From positions 1,612,001-1,676,000 of the forward strand of contig NZ_CP011503.1 in the NCBI RefSeq assembly GCF_001028665.1: DNA of 64,000 bases, written 5' to 3'. Below the pieces are notes generated by a model. That model was not told the DNA's origin. It saw only the letters and a program-made list of their open reading frames with translations, and ran no database searches. Made by a program: the position numbers and the translations under genes. Shown here piece by piece: positions 1 through 11,325 of this stretch (positions are counted from its first letter, which is position 1; each line of letters opens with the position of its first letter). The stretch comes from Burkholderia pyrrocinia. GTDB lineage: Bacteria > Pseudomonadota > Gammaproteobacteria > Burkholderiales > Burkholderiaceae.

Positions 1-999
1 CAGCGCGAGGAAGGCATCGTGATGTGCGCGACGATCGCGTTCGGCATGGGCATCGACAAGCCCGACGTGCGCTTCGTCGCGCACCTGGACCTGCCGAAGA
101 GCGTCGAAGGCTATTACCAGGAAACGGGCCGCGCGGGCCGTGACGGGATGCCCGCGAATGCGTGGATGGCGTACGGCCTCGGCGATGTCGTCCAGCAGCG
201 CAAGATGATCGACGAGTCCGACGCGGACGACGCGCACAAGCGCGTGCAGACGTCGAAGCTCGACGCGCTGCTCGGGCTGTGCGAAACGATCTCGTGCCGC
301 CGCGTGCGGCTGCTGAACTACTTCGGCGAGGCGAGCCAGCCGTGCGGCAACTGCGACACATGCCTCGAGCCACCCGATTCGTGGGACGCGACGCGCGAGG
401 CGCAGATGGCGCTGTCGTGCGTGTTCCGCGCGCAGCGTGCGAGCGGCTTCAATTTCGGTTCGAGCCACCTGATCGAGATCCTGCGCGGCGGGCGTACCGA
501 GAAAGTGTTGCAACGCGGCCACGACCAGCTCACGACGTTCGGGATCGGCGCGTCGCTGTCGGAACCCGAGTGGCGCGCGATTTTCCGACAGCTCGTCGCG
601 TACGGCTACCTGGCGGTCGACCATGGCGGCTTCGGCGCGCTCATGCTGACCGAGGCCGCGAAGCCCGTGCTGAAGAACGAGGAGAAGGTCACGCTGCGCC
701 GCTACGTGAAGCCGCAGCGCACGCGCCAGTCGTCGAGCCGCAGCGGCACGCGCGTCGATCCGACGGCCGGCATGGGCACGCGTGAGCGCGCACGGTGGGA
801 TGCGCTGCGCGCGTGGCGCGCGGAAACCGCGAAGACGGACGGCGTGCCTGCCTACGTGATCTTCCACGACGCGACGCTCGCGGAAATCGCGCGCAACGCA
901 CCGGAGTCGATCGACGACCTGCGCCATATCCCCGGCATGGGCGTGCGCAAGCTCGAGCGTTTCGGCGACGAGATCATCGACGTCGTCGAATCGGCCTGA
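1..999 (+). CDS. recQ: ATP-dependent DNA helicase RecQ, C-terminal part (5' end outside window)
   Basis: 3'-to-5' superfamily 2 DNA helicase of recombination and replication-fork repair. The window opens inside the second helicase lobe, so about 330 C-terminal residues are visible. Motif V ([17 protein letters not shown], fragment residues 10-26) and motif VI ([10 protein letters not shown], 40-49) are intact. The RQC zinc site follows as C99, C115, C118 and C121, then a winged-helix region and an HRDC domain from about residue 255 to the end. The reading frame is open from base 1 to a TGA, so this is truncated by the window rather than a pseudogene. It is separated from rpsL by that operon's own promoter. 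Confidence 0.95.
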   Translation, partial: QREEGIVMCATIAFGMGIDKPDVRFVAHLDLPKSVEGYYQETGRAGRDGMPANAWMAYGLGDVVQQRKMIDESDADDAHKRVQTSKLDALLGLCETISCRRVRLLNYFGEASQPCGNCDTCLEPPDSWDATREAQMALSCVFRAQRASGFNFGSSHLIEILRGGRTEKVLQRGHDQLTTFGIGASLSEPEWRAIFRQLVAYGYLAVDHGGFGALMLTEAAKPVLKNEEKVTLRRYVKPQRTRQSSSRSGTRVDPTAGMGTRERARWDALRAWRAETAKTDGVPAYVIFHDATLAEIARNAPESIDDLRHIPGMGVRKLERFGDEIIDVVESA

Positions 1000-1058
1000 C
1001 ACAGGTGTTCAGACCCTTCCTGTAAACCACGCGGCCCGCCGGCAAATCACGCAAGCCG

Positions 1059-1088
1059 TTGACTTAGTTGGCATTTCCGGAATATTAT
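1059..1088 (+). promoter_or_regulatory. Promoter of the str operon (rpsL)
   Basis: TTGACT at 1059-1064 and TATTAT at 1083-1088 are separated by 18 bp, a good sigma-70 match in an otherwise GC-rich gap. Transcription would start near 1096 and give a leader of about 130 nt before rpsL. Confidence 0.7.
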
Positions 1089-1160
1089 GTTGGGTTCCGG
1101 TATTCGGTGGGCCGAGTCGCGTACGAAGGTTCGCGTCCGTTTCGCCGGTTCGGAAGTCAA

Positions 1161-1200
1161 CTGTGCGCCGATTCTCGCTTTGCCCGAAATCGGTGTGCAG
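1161..1200 (+). promoter_or_regulatory. Stem-loop in the rpsL leader
   Basis: CCGATT (1168-1173) pairs with AATCGG (1188-1193), and the arms extend outwards to CTG/CAG at 1161-1163 and 1198-1200 with a few mismatches. It lies about 25 nt before the rpsL start. It could be an autoregulatory or mRNA-stability element; no known family was recognised. Confidence 0.4.
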
Positions 1201-1226
1201 ATTTTGTTCAATTTCAGGAATAAACA

Positions 1227-1607
1227 ATGCCAACCATCAACCAACTGGTTCGCAAAGGCCGTCAGTCGGAAACGACGAAGAGCAAGAGCCCGGCCCTGCA
1301 GGACTGCCCCCAGCGTCGCGGCGTGTGCACCCGTGTGTACACGACGACGCCGAAGAAGCCGAACTCGGCACTCCGTAAGGTCGCCAAGGTTCGTCTGACG
1401 AACGGCTTCGAAGTGATTTCGTACATCGGCGGTGAAGGCCACAACCTGCAGGAACACTCGGTTGTGCTGATCCGCGGCGGCCGTGTGAAGGACTTGCCGG
1501 GTGTGCGTTACCACATGGTTCGCGGCTCGCTGGATACCCAGGGCGTCAAGGACCGTAAGCAAGCGCGCTCGAAGTACGGCGCGAAGCGTGCAAAGGCTGC
1601 CAAGTAA
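1227..1607 (+). CDS. rpsL: 30S ribosomal protein S12
   Basis: S12 of the small-subunit decoding centre, 126 residues, close to the usual length. The hallmark segments [15 protein letters not shown] and [13 protein letters not shown] are present. Residues K43 and K88, where streptomycin-resistance substitutions usually fall, are both wild type. D89 is the position commonly beta-methylthiolated. The start follows AGGAATAA. It is the first gene of the str operon and is followed by a 172-base gap before rpsG, the region where S7 regulates translation in enterobacteria. I saw no clear S7-site match in that gap. Confidence 0.98.
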
Positions 1608-1779
1608 GCAGTTTTTGATCAGGGATCGCCTCTGGGCGGTCAAGGCGGGAGTGCCGGATTGCCGGTGCTGTCGAGTAAGTGGTCACCCGGCCAAGCTGGT
1701 TAGTCGTGAAGATGTGATCGGGTTTGTTGGTGGCCGCGGGGCTGGATCCAGTTCCAACTGAACAAGTAAAGGAAGAATC

Positions 1780-2250
1780 ATGCCGCGTCGTCGCGAAGTC
1801 CCCAAGCGGGAAGTGTTGCCGGATCCGAAGTTCGGCAACGTTGATGTAGCCAAGTTCATGAACATGCTGATGCTGTCCGGCAAGAAGTCGGTCGCTGAAC
1901 GCATCGTTTATGGCGCATTCGAACAGATCCAGACCAAGGGTGGCAAGGACCCGCTGGAAGTGTTCACGGTTGCGCTCAACAACGTGAAGCCGGTGGTCGA
2001 AGTGAAGAGCCGTCGCGTTGGTGGTGCCAACTATCAAGTTCCGGTCGAAGTGCGCCCGTCGCGTCGTATGGCATTGGCGATGCGCTGGCTGCGTGAGGCT
2101 GCGAAGAAGCGCAGCGAGAAGTCGATGGCTCTGCGCCTGGCAGGTGAGCTCTCCGAAGCGGCCGAAGGCCGTGGCGGCGCGATGAAGAAGCGCGACGAAG
2201 TTCACCGCATGGCAGAAGCCAACCGCGCGTTCTCGCATTTCCGTTTCTAA
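1780..2250 (+). CDS. rpsG: 30S ribosomal protein S7
   Basis: S7 nucleates assembly of the 30S head and contacts the E-site tRNA. The protein is 156 residues and starts [19 protein letters not shown], with the conserved [15 protein letters not shown] segment near the middle. The start has a GGAAGAA ribosome site. It is the second gene of the str operon. In E. coli S7 represses its own operon; whether that holds here cannot be told from sequence alone. Confidence 0.98.
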   Translation: MPRRREVPKREVLPDPKFGNVDVAKFMNMLMLSGKKSVAERIVYGAFEQIQTKGGKDPLEVFTVALNNVKPVVEVKSRRVGGANYQVPVEVRPSRRMALAMRWLREAAKKRSEKSMALRLAGELSEAAEGRGGAMKKRDEVHRMAEANRAFSHFRF

Positions 2251-2283
2251 GCGCCTGGCTGGGCTGTTAGCGGAAATAAATTC

Positions 2284-2318
2284 CGGGCGGGTGCGCTTTT
2301 CAGGCGCCTCGCCCGTTT
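2284..2318 (+). promoter_or_regulatory. Terminator-like hairpin between rpsG and fusA
   Basis: CGGGCG (2284-2289) pairs with CGCCCG (2310-2315). A further imperfect G/C stem closes a TTTTCA loop, and TTTGT follows. It is weaker than a full intrinsic terminator and probably attenuates or stabilises message between rpsG and fusA. Confidence 0.4.
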
Positions 2319-2373
2319 GTGTTGAAGCGCGATGCAGCAAGGCTGCGTCGCGTCATCCCAGTAGAGGATCAAA

Positions 2374-4476
<2,103 letters not shown>

Positions 4477-4515
4477 TTCGCTATCACAATCGATTATTTT
4501 TGAAAGAAGAGAATC

Positions 4516-5706
4516 ATGGCAAAAGGTAAATTCGAGCGGACCAAGCCGCACGTGAACGTTGGTACGATTGGTCACGTTGACCACGGCAAGACGACGCTGA
4601 CGGCAGCGATCACGACGGTTCTGACGAAGAAGTTCGGCGGCGAAGCGAAGGCATACGACCAGATCGACGCGGCACCGGAAGAAAAGGCGCGCGGCATCAC
4701 GATCAACACGGCACACGTCGAGTACGAAACGGCTAACCGCCACTACGCACACGTCGACTGCCCGGGCCACGCTGACTACGTGAAGAACATGATCACGGGC
4801 GCGGCACAGATGGACGGCGCGATCCTGGTTTGCTCGGCAGCAGACGGCCCGATGCCGCAAACGCGTGAGCACATCCTGCTGGCGCGTCAGGTTGGCGTTC
4901 CGTACATCATCGTGTTCCTGAACAAGTGCGACATGGTGGACGACGCTGAACTGCTCGAGCTGGTCGAGATGGAAGTTCGCGAACTCCTGTCGAAGTACGA
5001 CTTCCCGGGCGACGACACGCCGATCGTGAAGGGTTCGGCGAAGCTGGCGCTGGAAGGCGACACGGGCGAGCTGGGCGAAGTGGCGATCATGAACCTGGCC
5101 GACGCGCTGGACACGTACATCCCGACGCCGGAGCGTGCAGTTGACGGCGCGTTCCTGATGCCGGTGGAAGACGTGTTCTCGATCTCGGGCCGTGGTACGG
5201 TGGTGACGGGTCGTGTCGAGCGCGGCATCGTGAAGGTCGGCGAAGAAATCGAAATCGTCGGTATCAAGCCGACGGTGAAGACGACCTGCACCGGCGTTGA
5301 AATGTTCCGCAAGCTGCTGGACCAAGGTCAGGCAGGCGACAACGTTGGTATCCTGCTGCGCGGCACGAAGCGTGAAGACGTGGAGCGTGGCCAGGTTCTG
5401 GCGAAGCCGGGTTCGATCACGCCGCACACGCACTTCACGGCTGAAGTGTACGTGCTGAGCAAGGACGAAGGCGGCCGTCACACGCCGTTCTTCAACAACT
5501 ACCGTCCGCAGTTCTACTTCCGTACGACGGACGTGACGGGCTCGATCGAGCTGCCGAAGGACAAGGAAATGGTGATGCCGGGCGACAACGTGTCGATCAC
5601 GGTGAAGCTGATCGCTCCGATCGCGATGGAAGAAGGTCTGCGCTTCGCAATCCGCGAAGGTGGCCGTACCGTCGGCGCCGGCGTCGTCGCCAAGATCATC
5701 GAGTAA
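4516..5706 (+). CDS. tuf: Elongation factor Tu
   Basis: GTPase that delivers aminoacyl-tRNA, 396 residues as in most betaproteobacteria. [33 protein letters not shown] and NKCDMVD are all present. It closes the str operon and is followed by a strong terminator. Codon choice is highly biased, as expected for one of the most abundant proteins. Burkholderia normally carries a second, near-identical tuf elsewhere; none is in this window. Confidence 0.98.
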   Translation: MAKGKFERTKPHVNVGTIGHVDHGKTTLTAAITTVLTKKFGGEAKAYDQIDAAPEEKARGITINTAHVEYETANRHYAHVDCPGHADYVKNMITGAAQMDGAILVCSAADGPMPQTREHILLARQVGVPYIIVFLNKCDMVDDAELLELVEMEVRELLSKYDFPGDDTPIVKGSAKLALEGDTGELGEVAIMNLADALDTYIPTPERAVDGAFLMPVEDVFSISGRGTVVTGRVERGIVKVGEEIEIVGIKPTVKTTCTGVEMFRKLLDQGQAGDNVGILLRGTKREDVERGQVLAKPGSITPHTHFTAEVYVLSKDEGGRHTPFFNNYRPQFYFRTTDVTGSIELPKDKEMVMPGDNVSITVKLIAPIAMEEGLRFAIREGGRTVGAGVVAKIIE

Positions 5707-5718
5707 TATCGACGATCC

Positions 5719-5808
5719 GCGGATCCCGACGGGGTCCGCGATTCCGCGGTATGCAGTTGTACCGTCGAAACCGGGTGTCCAGCCTGCGCTGGCACCCGGT
5801 TTTGTTTT
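5719..5808 (+). terminator. Tandem hairpins ending the str operon
   Basis: The first hairpin is GCGGATCCC (5719-5727), loop GAC, then GGGGTCCGC (5731-5739), with one G-T pair. The second runs from 5770 to 5800, with ACCGGGTG pairing CACCCGGT and an inner CCAGC/GCTGG stem, followed by TTTGTTTTT. The second is a convincing Rho-independent terminator after tuf. Confidence 0.8.
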
Positions 5809-5864
5809 TCCGGTGCTCCGTTGCATGGGTCGAGAAACCCGCACCACCGCTCCACAATTTCGTG

Positions 5865-5992
5865 TAGAATCGCGGGCTTAGCAGTGGAAGTACTGTCCGG
5901 AACCTGATGTCTCGCTCTCCGCAGGCGTCATGTTTCACGTTCTTTTAGTGTCCGGCGATGCAACATCGCCTCGCTCTTTTCAAGGAATCGTC
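5865..5992 (+). promoter_or_regulatory. rpsJ leader with -10-like element and hairpin
   Basis: TAGAAT at 5865-5870 is a possible -10, but no convincing -35 lies upstream. Within the leader, GGCGATG (5954-5960), loop CAA and CATCGCC (5964-5970) form a perfect 7-bp stem followed by TCGCTCTTTT, about 12 nt before the rpsJ ribosome site. The arrangement recalls attenuated S10 leaders in gammaproteobacteria, but a link to L4 control is not shown. Confidence 0.45.
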
Positions 5993-6304
5993 ATGCAGCA
6001 ACAGAAAATCCGCATTCGCCTGAAGGCTTTCGACTATCGTCTGATCGATCAATCGGCTGCCGAGATCGTCGATACCGCGAAGCGGACTGGCGCAATCGTC
6101 CGTGGCCCGGTGCCGCTGCCGACGCGCATTCAGCGTTTTGACATCCTGCGTTCGCCGCACGTCAACAAGACGTCGCGCGATCAGCTCGAAATCCGCACCC
6201 ACCAGCGCCTGATGGACATCGTCGATCCGACCGACAAGACGGTTGACGCGCTGATGAAGCTCGATCTGCCGGCTGGCGTCGACGTGGAAATCAAGCTGCA
6301 GTAA
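5993..6304 (+). CDS. rpsJ: 30S ribosomal protein S10
   Basis: S10, also known as NusE, is a 30S head protein and transcription antitermination partner of NusB. The start [19 protein letters not shown] gives the usual 103 residues, and AAGGAA sits just upstream. An in-frame earlier codon at 5930 would add an unrelated leader and is rejected. It is separated from rplC by 177 bases holding a promoter, so it may be made separately from the rest of the S10 operon. Confidence 0.98.
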   Translation: MQQQKIRIRLKAFDYRLIDQSAAEIVDTAKRTGAIVRGPVPLPTRIQRFDILRSPHVNKTSRDQLEIRTHQRLMDIVDPTDKTVDALMKLDLPAGVDVEIKLQ

Positions 6305-6312
6305 GGCTTCCA

Positions 6313-6337
6313 GCGCCGACCGGCTTGTCGGGCGGCG
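6313..6337 (+). terminator. Terminator-like hairpin after rpsJ
   Basis: GCGCCG (6313-6318) pairs with CGGCGC (6332-6337) around a partly complementary 13-base centre. Only a short T-rich stretch (AGTCTTTGATT) follows. It is a weak or partial terminator between rpsJ and the rplC promoter. Confidence 0.4.
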
Positions 6338-6353
6338 CTAAGTCTTTGATTGC

Positions 6354-6382
6354 TTGCGGAAAACGAAGAATCGGGCTATACT
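6354..6382 (+). promoter_or_regulatory. Promoter upstream of rplC
   Basis: TTGCGG (6354-6359) and TATACT (6377-6382) are separated by exactly 17 bp. Transcription would start near 6390 and give a leader of about 90 nt before rplC. This puts an internal promoter between rpsJ and the rest of the S10 operon. Confidence 0.7.
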
Positions 6383-6448
6383 GCTTGGCTTTTCGCGTAT
6401 TCGCGTAAAAAAGTTGGGCCTTGCGTGCCCGGCATTTTGTAAATCAGC

Positions 6449-6468
6449 CCCGACCAATCGCAGTCGGG
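6449..6468 (+). promoter_or_regulatory. Hairpin next to the rplC ribosome site
   Basis: CCCGAC (6449-6454), loop CAATCGCA and GTCGGG (6463-6468) form a perfect 6-bp stem. It ends 4 bases before the GGAGAA ribosome site of rplC and is placed to influence initiation. A regulator, perhaps a ribosomal protein, is only inferred. Confidence 0.4.
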
Positions 6469-6481
6469 AATGGAGAAAATG

Positions 6482-7132
6482 ATGAGCCTTGGACTCGTAG
6501 GTCGCAAGGTTGGCATGACCCGTATCTTCACGGCTGAAGGGGATTCGATTCCCGTCACCGTGCTGGACGTGTCGGACAACCGCGTGACGCAGATCAAGAC
6601 TGTTGAAACCGACGGCTACACGGCCGTGCAGGTTGCATTCGGCTCCCGCCGCGCATCGCGCGTGACGAAGCCGCTGGCAGGTCATCTCGCCAAAGCCGGT
6701 GTCGAAGCCGGTGAAATCCTCAAGGAATTCCGCATTGACGCGGCCAAGGCAGCCGAGCTGTCGAATGGCGCCGTGGTCGGTGCAGATCTTTTCGAAGTGG
6801 GCCAGAAGGTCGACGTGCAAGGCGTGTCGATCGGTAAGGGCTACGCCGGTACGATCAAGCGTTACAACTTCTCCTCCGGCCGTGCCACGCACGGTAACTC
6901 GCGCTCGCACAACGTGCCGGGCTCGATCGGTATGGCGCAGGATCCGGGTCGCGTGTTCCCGGGTAAACGCATGACGGGTCACATGGGTGATGTGACGGTG
7001 ACGGTGCAGAACCTCGAAATCGCTCGTATCGATGCAGAGCGCAAGCTGCTGCTCGTCAAGGGTGCGATTCCGGGCGCGAAGGGTGGCAAGGTTTTTGTCA
7101 CGCCGGCCGTCAAGACCAAGGGGGCGAAATAA
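6482..7132 (+). CDS. rplC: 50S ribosomal protein L3
   Basis: L3 starts assembly of the 50S subunit and contacts the peptidyl-transferase centre. From the chosen ATG ([16 protein letters not shown]) it has 216 residues. In-frame ATGs at 6470 and 6479 exist, but the GGAGAA at 6472-6477 fits initiation at 6482 (or 6479). The conserved loop around [17 protein letters not shown] carries the glutamine commonly methylated in L3 families. It overlaps rplD by one base. Confidence 0.96.
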   Translation: MSLGLVGRKVGMTRIFTAEGDSIPVTVLDVSDNRVTQIKTVETDGYTAVQVAFGSRRASRVTKPLAGHLAKAGVEAGEILKEFRIDAAKAAELSNGAVVGADLFEVGQKVDVQGVSIGKGYAGTIKRYNFSSGRATHGNSRSHNVPGSIGMAQDPGRVFPGKRMTGHMGDVTVTVQNLEIARIDAERKLLLVKGAIPGAKGGKVFVTPAVKTKGAK

Positions 7133-7752
7133 TGGAACTCAAGCTCCTGAACGAAAATGGTCAGGAAGGTGCAGTGGTCAACGCATCGGACGTCGTGTTC
7201 GGTCGTGACTACAACGAAGCGCTGATCCACCAGGTCGTCGTCGCTTACCAGGCGAATGCTCGCCAGGGTAACCGCGCGCAGAAGGACCGCGAGCAGGTCA
7301 AGCACACGACCAAGAAGCCGTGGCGCCAGAAGGGTACGGGCCGTGCTCGTGCCGGTATGTCGTCGAGCCCGCTGTGGCGTGGCGGTGGTCGTATCTTCCC
7401 GAACTCGCCGGAAGAAAACTTCTCGCACAAGGTCAACAAGAAGATGCATCGCGCAGGTCTCTGCTCGATCTTCTCGCAGCTGGCCCGTGAAGGCCGTCTG
7501 TCGGTTGTCGAGGACATCATCCTCGAAGCGCCGAAGACCAAGCTGCTGGCCGAAAAATTCAAGACCATGGGTCTCGACTCCGTGCTGATCATTACCGACA
7601 CGGTCGACGAAAACCTGTACCTGGCTTCGCGCAACCTGCCGCACGTGGCAATTGTCGAGCCGCGCTACGCTGACCCGCTGTCGCTGATCTACTTCAAGAA
7701 AGTCCTGGTCACGAAGGCTGCGGTCGCCCAGATCGAGGAGTTGCTGTCATGA
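7132..7752 (+). CDS. rplD: 50S ribosomal protein L4
   Basis: L4 lines the peptide exit tunnel. The protein is 206 residues. The tunnel loop [14 protein letters not shown] is intact. The start ATG shares its A with the TAA stop of rplC, so the two are translationally coupled. In enterobacteria L4 is also the repressor of the S10 operon; that role here is inference. It overlaps rplW by 4 bases. Confidence 0.98.
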
Positions 7753-8063
7753 GCGAGATTCGCAAGAACGATCATCGTTTGATGCAGGTCCTGCTCGCAC
7801 CGGTGATCTCGGAAAAGGCGACGCTGGTTGCCGACAAGAACGAGCAAGTCGTGTTCGAAGTCGCGCCGGATGCCACGAAGCAGGAAGTGAAGGCGGCTGT
7901 CGAGCTGCTGTTCAAGGTTGAGGTTGACTCCGTCAACGTGCTGGTTCAGAAGGGCAAGCAGAAGCGCTTTGGCCGTTCGATGGGCCGCCGCAAGGACGTG
8001 AAGAAGGCGTACGTTTGCCTGAAGCCCGGCCAGGAAATCAACTTTGAAGCGGAGGCCAAGTAA
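7749..8063 (+). CDS. rplW: 50S ribosomal protein L23
   Basis: L23, 104 residues, sits at the tunnel exit and docks trigger factor and SRP. The conserved start region [17 protein letters not shown] and the C-terminal basic loop [19 protein letters not shown] are present. The ATG overlaps the stop of rplD by 4 bases (ATGA) and rplB begins 3 bases after its stop. Confidence 0.97.
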
Positions 8064-8065
8064 TC

Positions 8066-8893
8066 ATGGCAATCGTTAAAGTTAAGCCGACTTCGCCGGG
8101 TCGCCGCGCGATGGTCAAGGTGGTCAACAAGAATCTGCACCAGGGCAAGCCGTTCGCGGCACTGCTCGACTCGCAGAGCTCGACCGCCGGCCGTAACAAC
8201 AACGGCCGCATCACCACGCGCCATAAGGGCGGTGGTCACAAGCAGCACTATCGTATCGTCGATTTCCGTCGCACGAAGGATGGCATCCCGGCAAAGGTCG
8301 AGCGTCTCGAGTACGACCCGAACCGTAGCGCGAACATCGCGCTGGTGCTCTACGCAGACGGCGAGCGTCGCTACATCATCGCCCCGAAGGGCCTGACCGT
8401 CGGCCAACAGCTGATGTCGGGTTCGGAAGCGCCGATCCGTGCAGGCAACACGCTGCCGATCCGCAACATTCCGGTCGGTACGACGATCCACTGCATCGAG
8501 ATGCTGCCGGGCAAGGGCGCGCAAATGGCGCGTTCGGCTGGCACGTCGGCCATGCTGCTGGCACGTGAAGGCGTCTACGCGCAGGTTCGTCTGCGTTCGG
8601 GCGAAATCCGTCGCGTGCACATCGAGTGCCGTGCAACGATCGGTGAAGTCGGCAACGAAGAGCATAGCCTGCGCCAGATCGGCAAGGCTGGCGCGAACCG
8701 CTGGCGCGGTATCCGCCCGACGGTGCGTGGCGTTGCGATGAACCCGGTTGATCACCCGCACGGTGGTGGTGAGGGCAAGACGGCTGCAGGTCGCGACCCG
8801 GTGAGCCCGTGGGGTACGCCGGCTAAGGGTTATCGCACCCGCAGCAACAAGCGCACGACGACGATGATCGTCCAGCGCCGTCACAAGCGTTAA
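8066..8893 (+). CDS. rplB: 50S ribosomal protein L2
   Basis: L2 is required for subunit association and peptidyl-transferase activity. The protein is 275 residues. The highly conserved C-terminal segment [15 protein letters not shown] contains the histidine linked to peptidyl transfer. The N-terminal RNA-binding domain has [15 protein letters not shown]. Standard position between rplW and rpsS in the S10 operon. Confidence 0.98.
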
Positions 8894-8903
8894 GGAGTAG
8901 GCA

Positions 8904-9179
8904 ATGGCACGTTCTGTTAAAAAAGGTCCGTTCTGCGACGCCCATTTGCTGAAGAAAGTTGAGGCGGCTGCAGCTTCGCGCGACAAAAAGCCGATCAAGA
9001 CCTGGTCGCGTCGCTCGACGATTCTGCCGGATTTCATCGGCCTGACGATCGCTGTTCACAACGGCCGTCAACACGTTCCGGTGTACATCTCGGAAAACAT
9101 GGTCGGCCACAAGCTTGGCGAGTTCGCACTGACCCGTACGTTCAAGGGTCACGCAGCCGACAAGAAGGCCAAGAAATAA
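8904..9179 (+). CDS. rpsS: 30S ribosomal protein S19
   Basis: S19 binds 16S rRNA in the 30S head together with S13. The protein is 91 residues beginning [18 protein letters not shown], with the typical [21 protein letters not shown] segment. AAGGAGT precedes the start. It lies 12 bases before rplV. Confidence 0.98.
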
Positions 9180-9191
9180 GGGGCAATCAAG

Positions 9192-9521
9192 ATGGAAGTG
9201 AAAGCAATTCATCGCGGTGCCCGCATCTCGGCGCAAAAAACGCGCCTTGTGGCTGACCAGATCCGCGGTTTGCCGGTCGACAAGGCGCTGAACGTTCTGA
9301 CGTTCTCGCCGAAGAAGGCGGCTGGCATCGTGAAGAAGGTTGTGCTGTCGGCAATCGCGAATGCGGAGCACAACGAAGGCGCCGATATCGACGAGCTCAA
9401 GATCAAGAGCATCTACGTCGATAAGGCTGCATCGCTCAAGCGTTTCACCGCGCGCGCCAAGGGCCGCGGTAACCGCATCGAGAAGCAATCCTGTCACATC
9501 ACTGTGACGGTCGGGAATTAA
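9192..9521 (+). CDS. rplV: 50S ribosomal protein L22
   Basis: L22 helps form the exit tunnel constriction and contacts all 23S domains. The protein is 109 residues. The beta-hairpin region near [19 protein letters not shown] is intact, with no insertion of the type linked to macrolide resistance. It follows rpsS by 12 bases. Confidence 0.98.
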
Positions 9522-9532
9522 GGAGCCATACG

Positions 9533-10333
9533 ATGGGACAGAAAATTCATCCGACTGGCTTCCGCCTGGCTGTCAGCCGCAATTGGGCTTCGCGTTGGTA
9601 CGCGAACAACAACAATTTCGCGGCGATGCTTCAGGAAGACATCGGTGTTCGTGAGTACCTGAAGAAGAAGCTGAAGAACGCTTCGGTCGGTCGGGTTGTC
9701 ATCGAGCGTCCGGCGAAGAACGCGCGCATCACGATTTACAGCTCGCGTCCGGGTGTGGTCATCGGCAAGAAGGGCGAGGATATCGAACAGCTGAAGACGG
9801 AACTGCAACGCCGCATGGGCGTGCCGGTTCACGTCAACATCGAAGAGATCCGCAAGCCGGAAACCGATGCTCAACTGATCGCTGACTCGATCACGCAACA
9901 GCTCGAGCGCCGGATCATGTTCCGCCGCGCGATGAAGCGTGCGATGCAGAACGCGATGCGTCTGGGTGCCCAGGGCATCAAGATCATGAGCGCAGGCCGT
10001 CTGAACGGTATCGAAATCGCACGTACGGAGTGGTATCGCGAAGGTCGCGTTCCGCTTCACACGCTGCGTGCCGACATCGACTACGCGACTTCGGAAGCGA
10101 AGACGACCTACGGGATCATCGGCGTCAAGGTGTGGGTGTACAAGGGCGACACGCTCGGCCGCAATGACGCACCGGTGGTGGAAGAAGTAGCCGAAGACAA
10201 GCGTCCGCGTCGCAATGCGCGTCCGGGCGACCGTCGTCCGCGCCGTGACGGCGAAGGCGGCGCTCCGGGTGCTCGCCGTGGCGCACCGCGCCGTGGCGCC
10301 GGCAAGCCCGAAGACGGCAAGACTGGAGAATAA
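9533..10333 (+). CDS. rpsC: 30S ribosomal protein S3
   Basis: S3 is part of the mRNA entry site. The protein is 266 residues, about 33 longer than in E. coli. The KH domain GXXG motif ([12 protein letters not shown]) is present. The last 45 or so residues are an Arg/Gly/Pro/Asp-rich tail ([18 protein letters not shown] and similar) that is probably disordered and could bind RNA. Similar extensions are familiar in Burkholderia S3. Stop and rplP start are 2 bases apart. Confidence 0.97.
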   Translation: MGQKIHPTGFRLAVSRNWASRWYANNNNFAAMLQEDIGVREYLKKKLKNASVGRVVIERPAKNARITIYSSRPGVVIGKKGEDIEQLKTELQRRMGVPVHVNIEEIRKPETDAQLIADSITQQLERRIMFRRAMKRAMQNAMRLGAQGIKIMSAGRLNGIEIARTEWYREGRVPLHTLRADIDYATSEAKTTYGIIGVKVWVYKGDTLGRNDAPVVEEVAEDKRPRRNARPGDRRPRRDGEGGAPGARRGAPRRGAGKPEDGKTGE

Positions 10334-10335
10334 CG

Positions 10336-10752
10336 ATGCTGCAACCGAAACGCAGGAAGTATCGTAAAGAGCAGAAGGGTCGTAACACCGGCAAGGCGAC
10401 GCGCGGCAACGCAGTGTCGTTCGGTGAATTCGGCCTGAAGGCGATCGGTCGCGGTCGTCTGACCGCACGTCAAATTGAAGCGGCGCGTCGTGCAATGACG
10501 CGTCACATCAAGCGTGGCGGCCGCATCTGGATCCGGATCTTCCCGGACAAGCCGATTTCGCAGAAGCCGGCCGAAGTACGTATGGGTAACGGTAAGGGTA
10601 ACCCGGAGTACTACGTCGCCGAGATTCAGCCGGGCAAGATGCTCTATGAAATGGACGGCGTAACCGAAGAACTGGCACGCGAAGCGTTCCGTCTGGCTGC
10701 AGCCAAGCTGCCGCTGAAGACGGCATTCATCGTGCGCCAGCTCGGCGCCTAA
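10336..10752 (+). CDS. rplP: 50S ribosomal protein L16
   Basis: L16 organises the A-site region of the 50S subunit. The protein is 138 residues starting [17 protein letters not shown]. The segment [20 protein letters not shown] is typical. The Arg in [12 protein letters not shown] lies near the position hydroxylated in some bacteria. Tight spacing on both sides supports one transcript. Confidence 0.98.
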   Translation: MLQPKRRKYRKEQKGRNTGKATRGNAVSFGEFGLKAIGRGRLTARQIEAARRAMTRHIKRGGRIWIRIFPDKPISQKPAEVRMGNGKGNPEYYVAEIQPGKMLYEMDGVTEELAREAFRLAAAKLPLKTAFIVRQLGA

Positions 10753-10761
10753 GGAGAAAAC

Positions 10762-10956
10762 ATGAAGGCTTCCGAACTTCTCCAGAAAGACCAGGCCGCG
10801 CTCAACAAGGAGCTGGCGGACCTGCTGAAGGCGCAATTCGGCCTGCGCATGCAACTCGCGACCCAGCAGCTCACGAACACGAGCCAGCTGAAGAAGGTTC
10901 GTCGCGACATCGCACGTGTGCGGACCGTCATGACTCAGAAGGCGAACCAGAAATGA
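10762..10956 (+). CDS. rpmC: 50S ribosomal protein L29
   Basis: L29 is a 64-residue two-helix protein at the tunnel exit beside L23. It begins [20 protein letters not shown] and has the common [20 protein letters not shown] pattern. The start follows AAGGAGAA. It overlaps rpsQ by 4 bases. Confidence 0.97.
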
Positions 10957-11225
10957 ACGATAGCGTGAAAACCTCGCTGAAGCGGACGCTGGTCGGTCGG
11001 GTCGTCAGCAACAAGATGGACAAGACCGTCACCGTGCTGATCGAGCACCGCGTCAAGCACCCGATCTACGGCAAGTATGTCGTGCGCTCGAAGAAGTACC
11101 ACGCGCATGATGAAGCGAACACCTGCAACGAAGGCGATCTCGTCGAAATCCAGGAAACTCGTCCTGTTTCGAAGACGAAGGCCTGGGCGGTGTCGCGCCT
11201 CGTCGAAGCAGCTCGCGTCATCTAA
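10953..11225 (+). CDS. rpsQ: 30S ribosomal protein S17
   Basis: S17 is an OB-fold protein that binds the 5' domain of 16S rRNA. The protein is 90 residues. [22 protein letters not shown] residues appear as [18 protein letters not shown] near the N-terminus. The ATGA overlap with rpmC implies coupling. It is the last gene of the S10 unit: a stable stem-loop and then a new promoter follow. Confidence 0.98.
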
Positions 11226-11248
11226 GCGGGCCGTGCAGTAGGCAGTAA

Positions 11249-11273
11249 CAAGCACTTCTCCACGAAGTGCTTG
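11249..11273 (+). terminator. Stem-loop at the 3' end of the S10 operon
   Basis: CAAGCACTTC (11249-11258), loop TCCAC and GAAGTGCTTG (11264-11273) form a perfect 10-bp stem. The T run comes only after about 11 bases (TTTTT at 11285-11289), so it could mark an mRNA 3' end or block exonucleases rather than act as a classic terminator. Confidence 0.5.
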
Positions 11274-11291
11274 AAATCGCAAAGTTTTTGC

Positions 11292-11319
11292 TTGCGTGAC
11301 CAGGGTTATTTGTTATAAT
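11292..11319 (+). promoter_or_regulatory. Promoter of the spc operon (rplN)
   Basis: TTGCGT (11292-11297) and a perfect TATAAT (11314-11319) are separated by 16 bp, and TGT just before the -10 makes it an extended -10. This is the best sigma-70 match in the window. Transcription would start near 11326. Confidence 0.8.
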
Positions 11320-11325
11320 CCTGGT

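Noticed and set aside
1..999. recQ pseudogene
   Set aside because: The missing 5' part simply lies outside the window; all visible motifs and the frame are intact.
1546..2340. 264-codon minus-strand frame over rpsG
   Set aside because: Antisense to rpsL and rpsG and spanning their gap; no start signal and no family.
5707..5992. tRNA genes near tuf
   Set aside because: The gap after tuf holds only hairpins and a leader; no cloverleaf or TTCGA arm in the right context was found.
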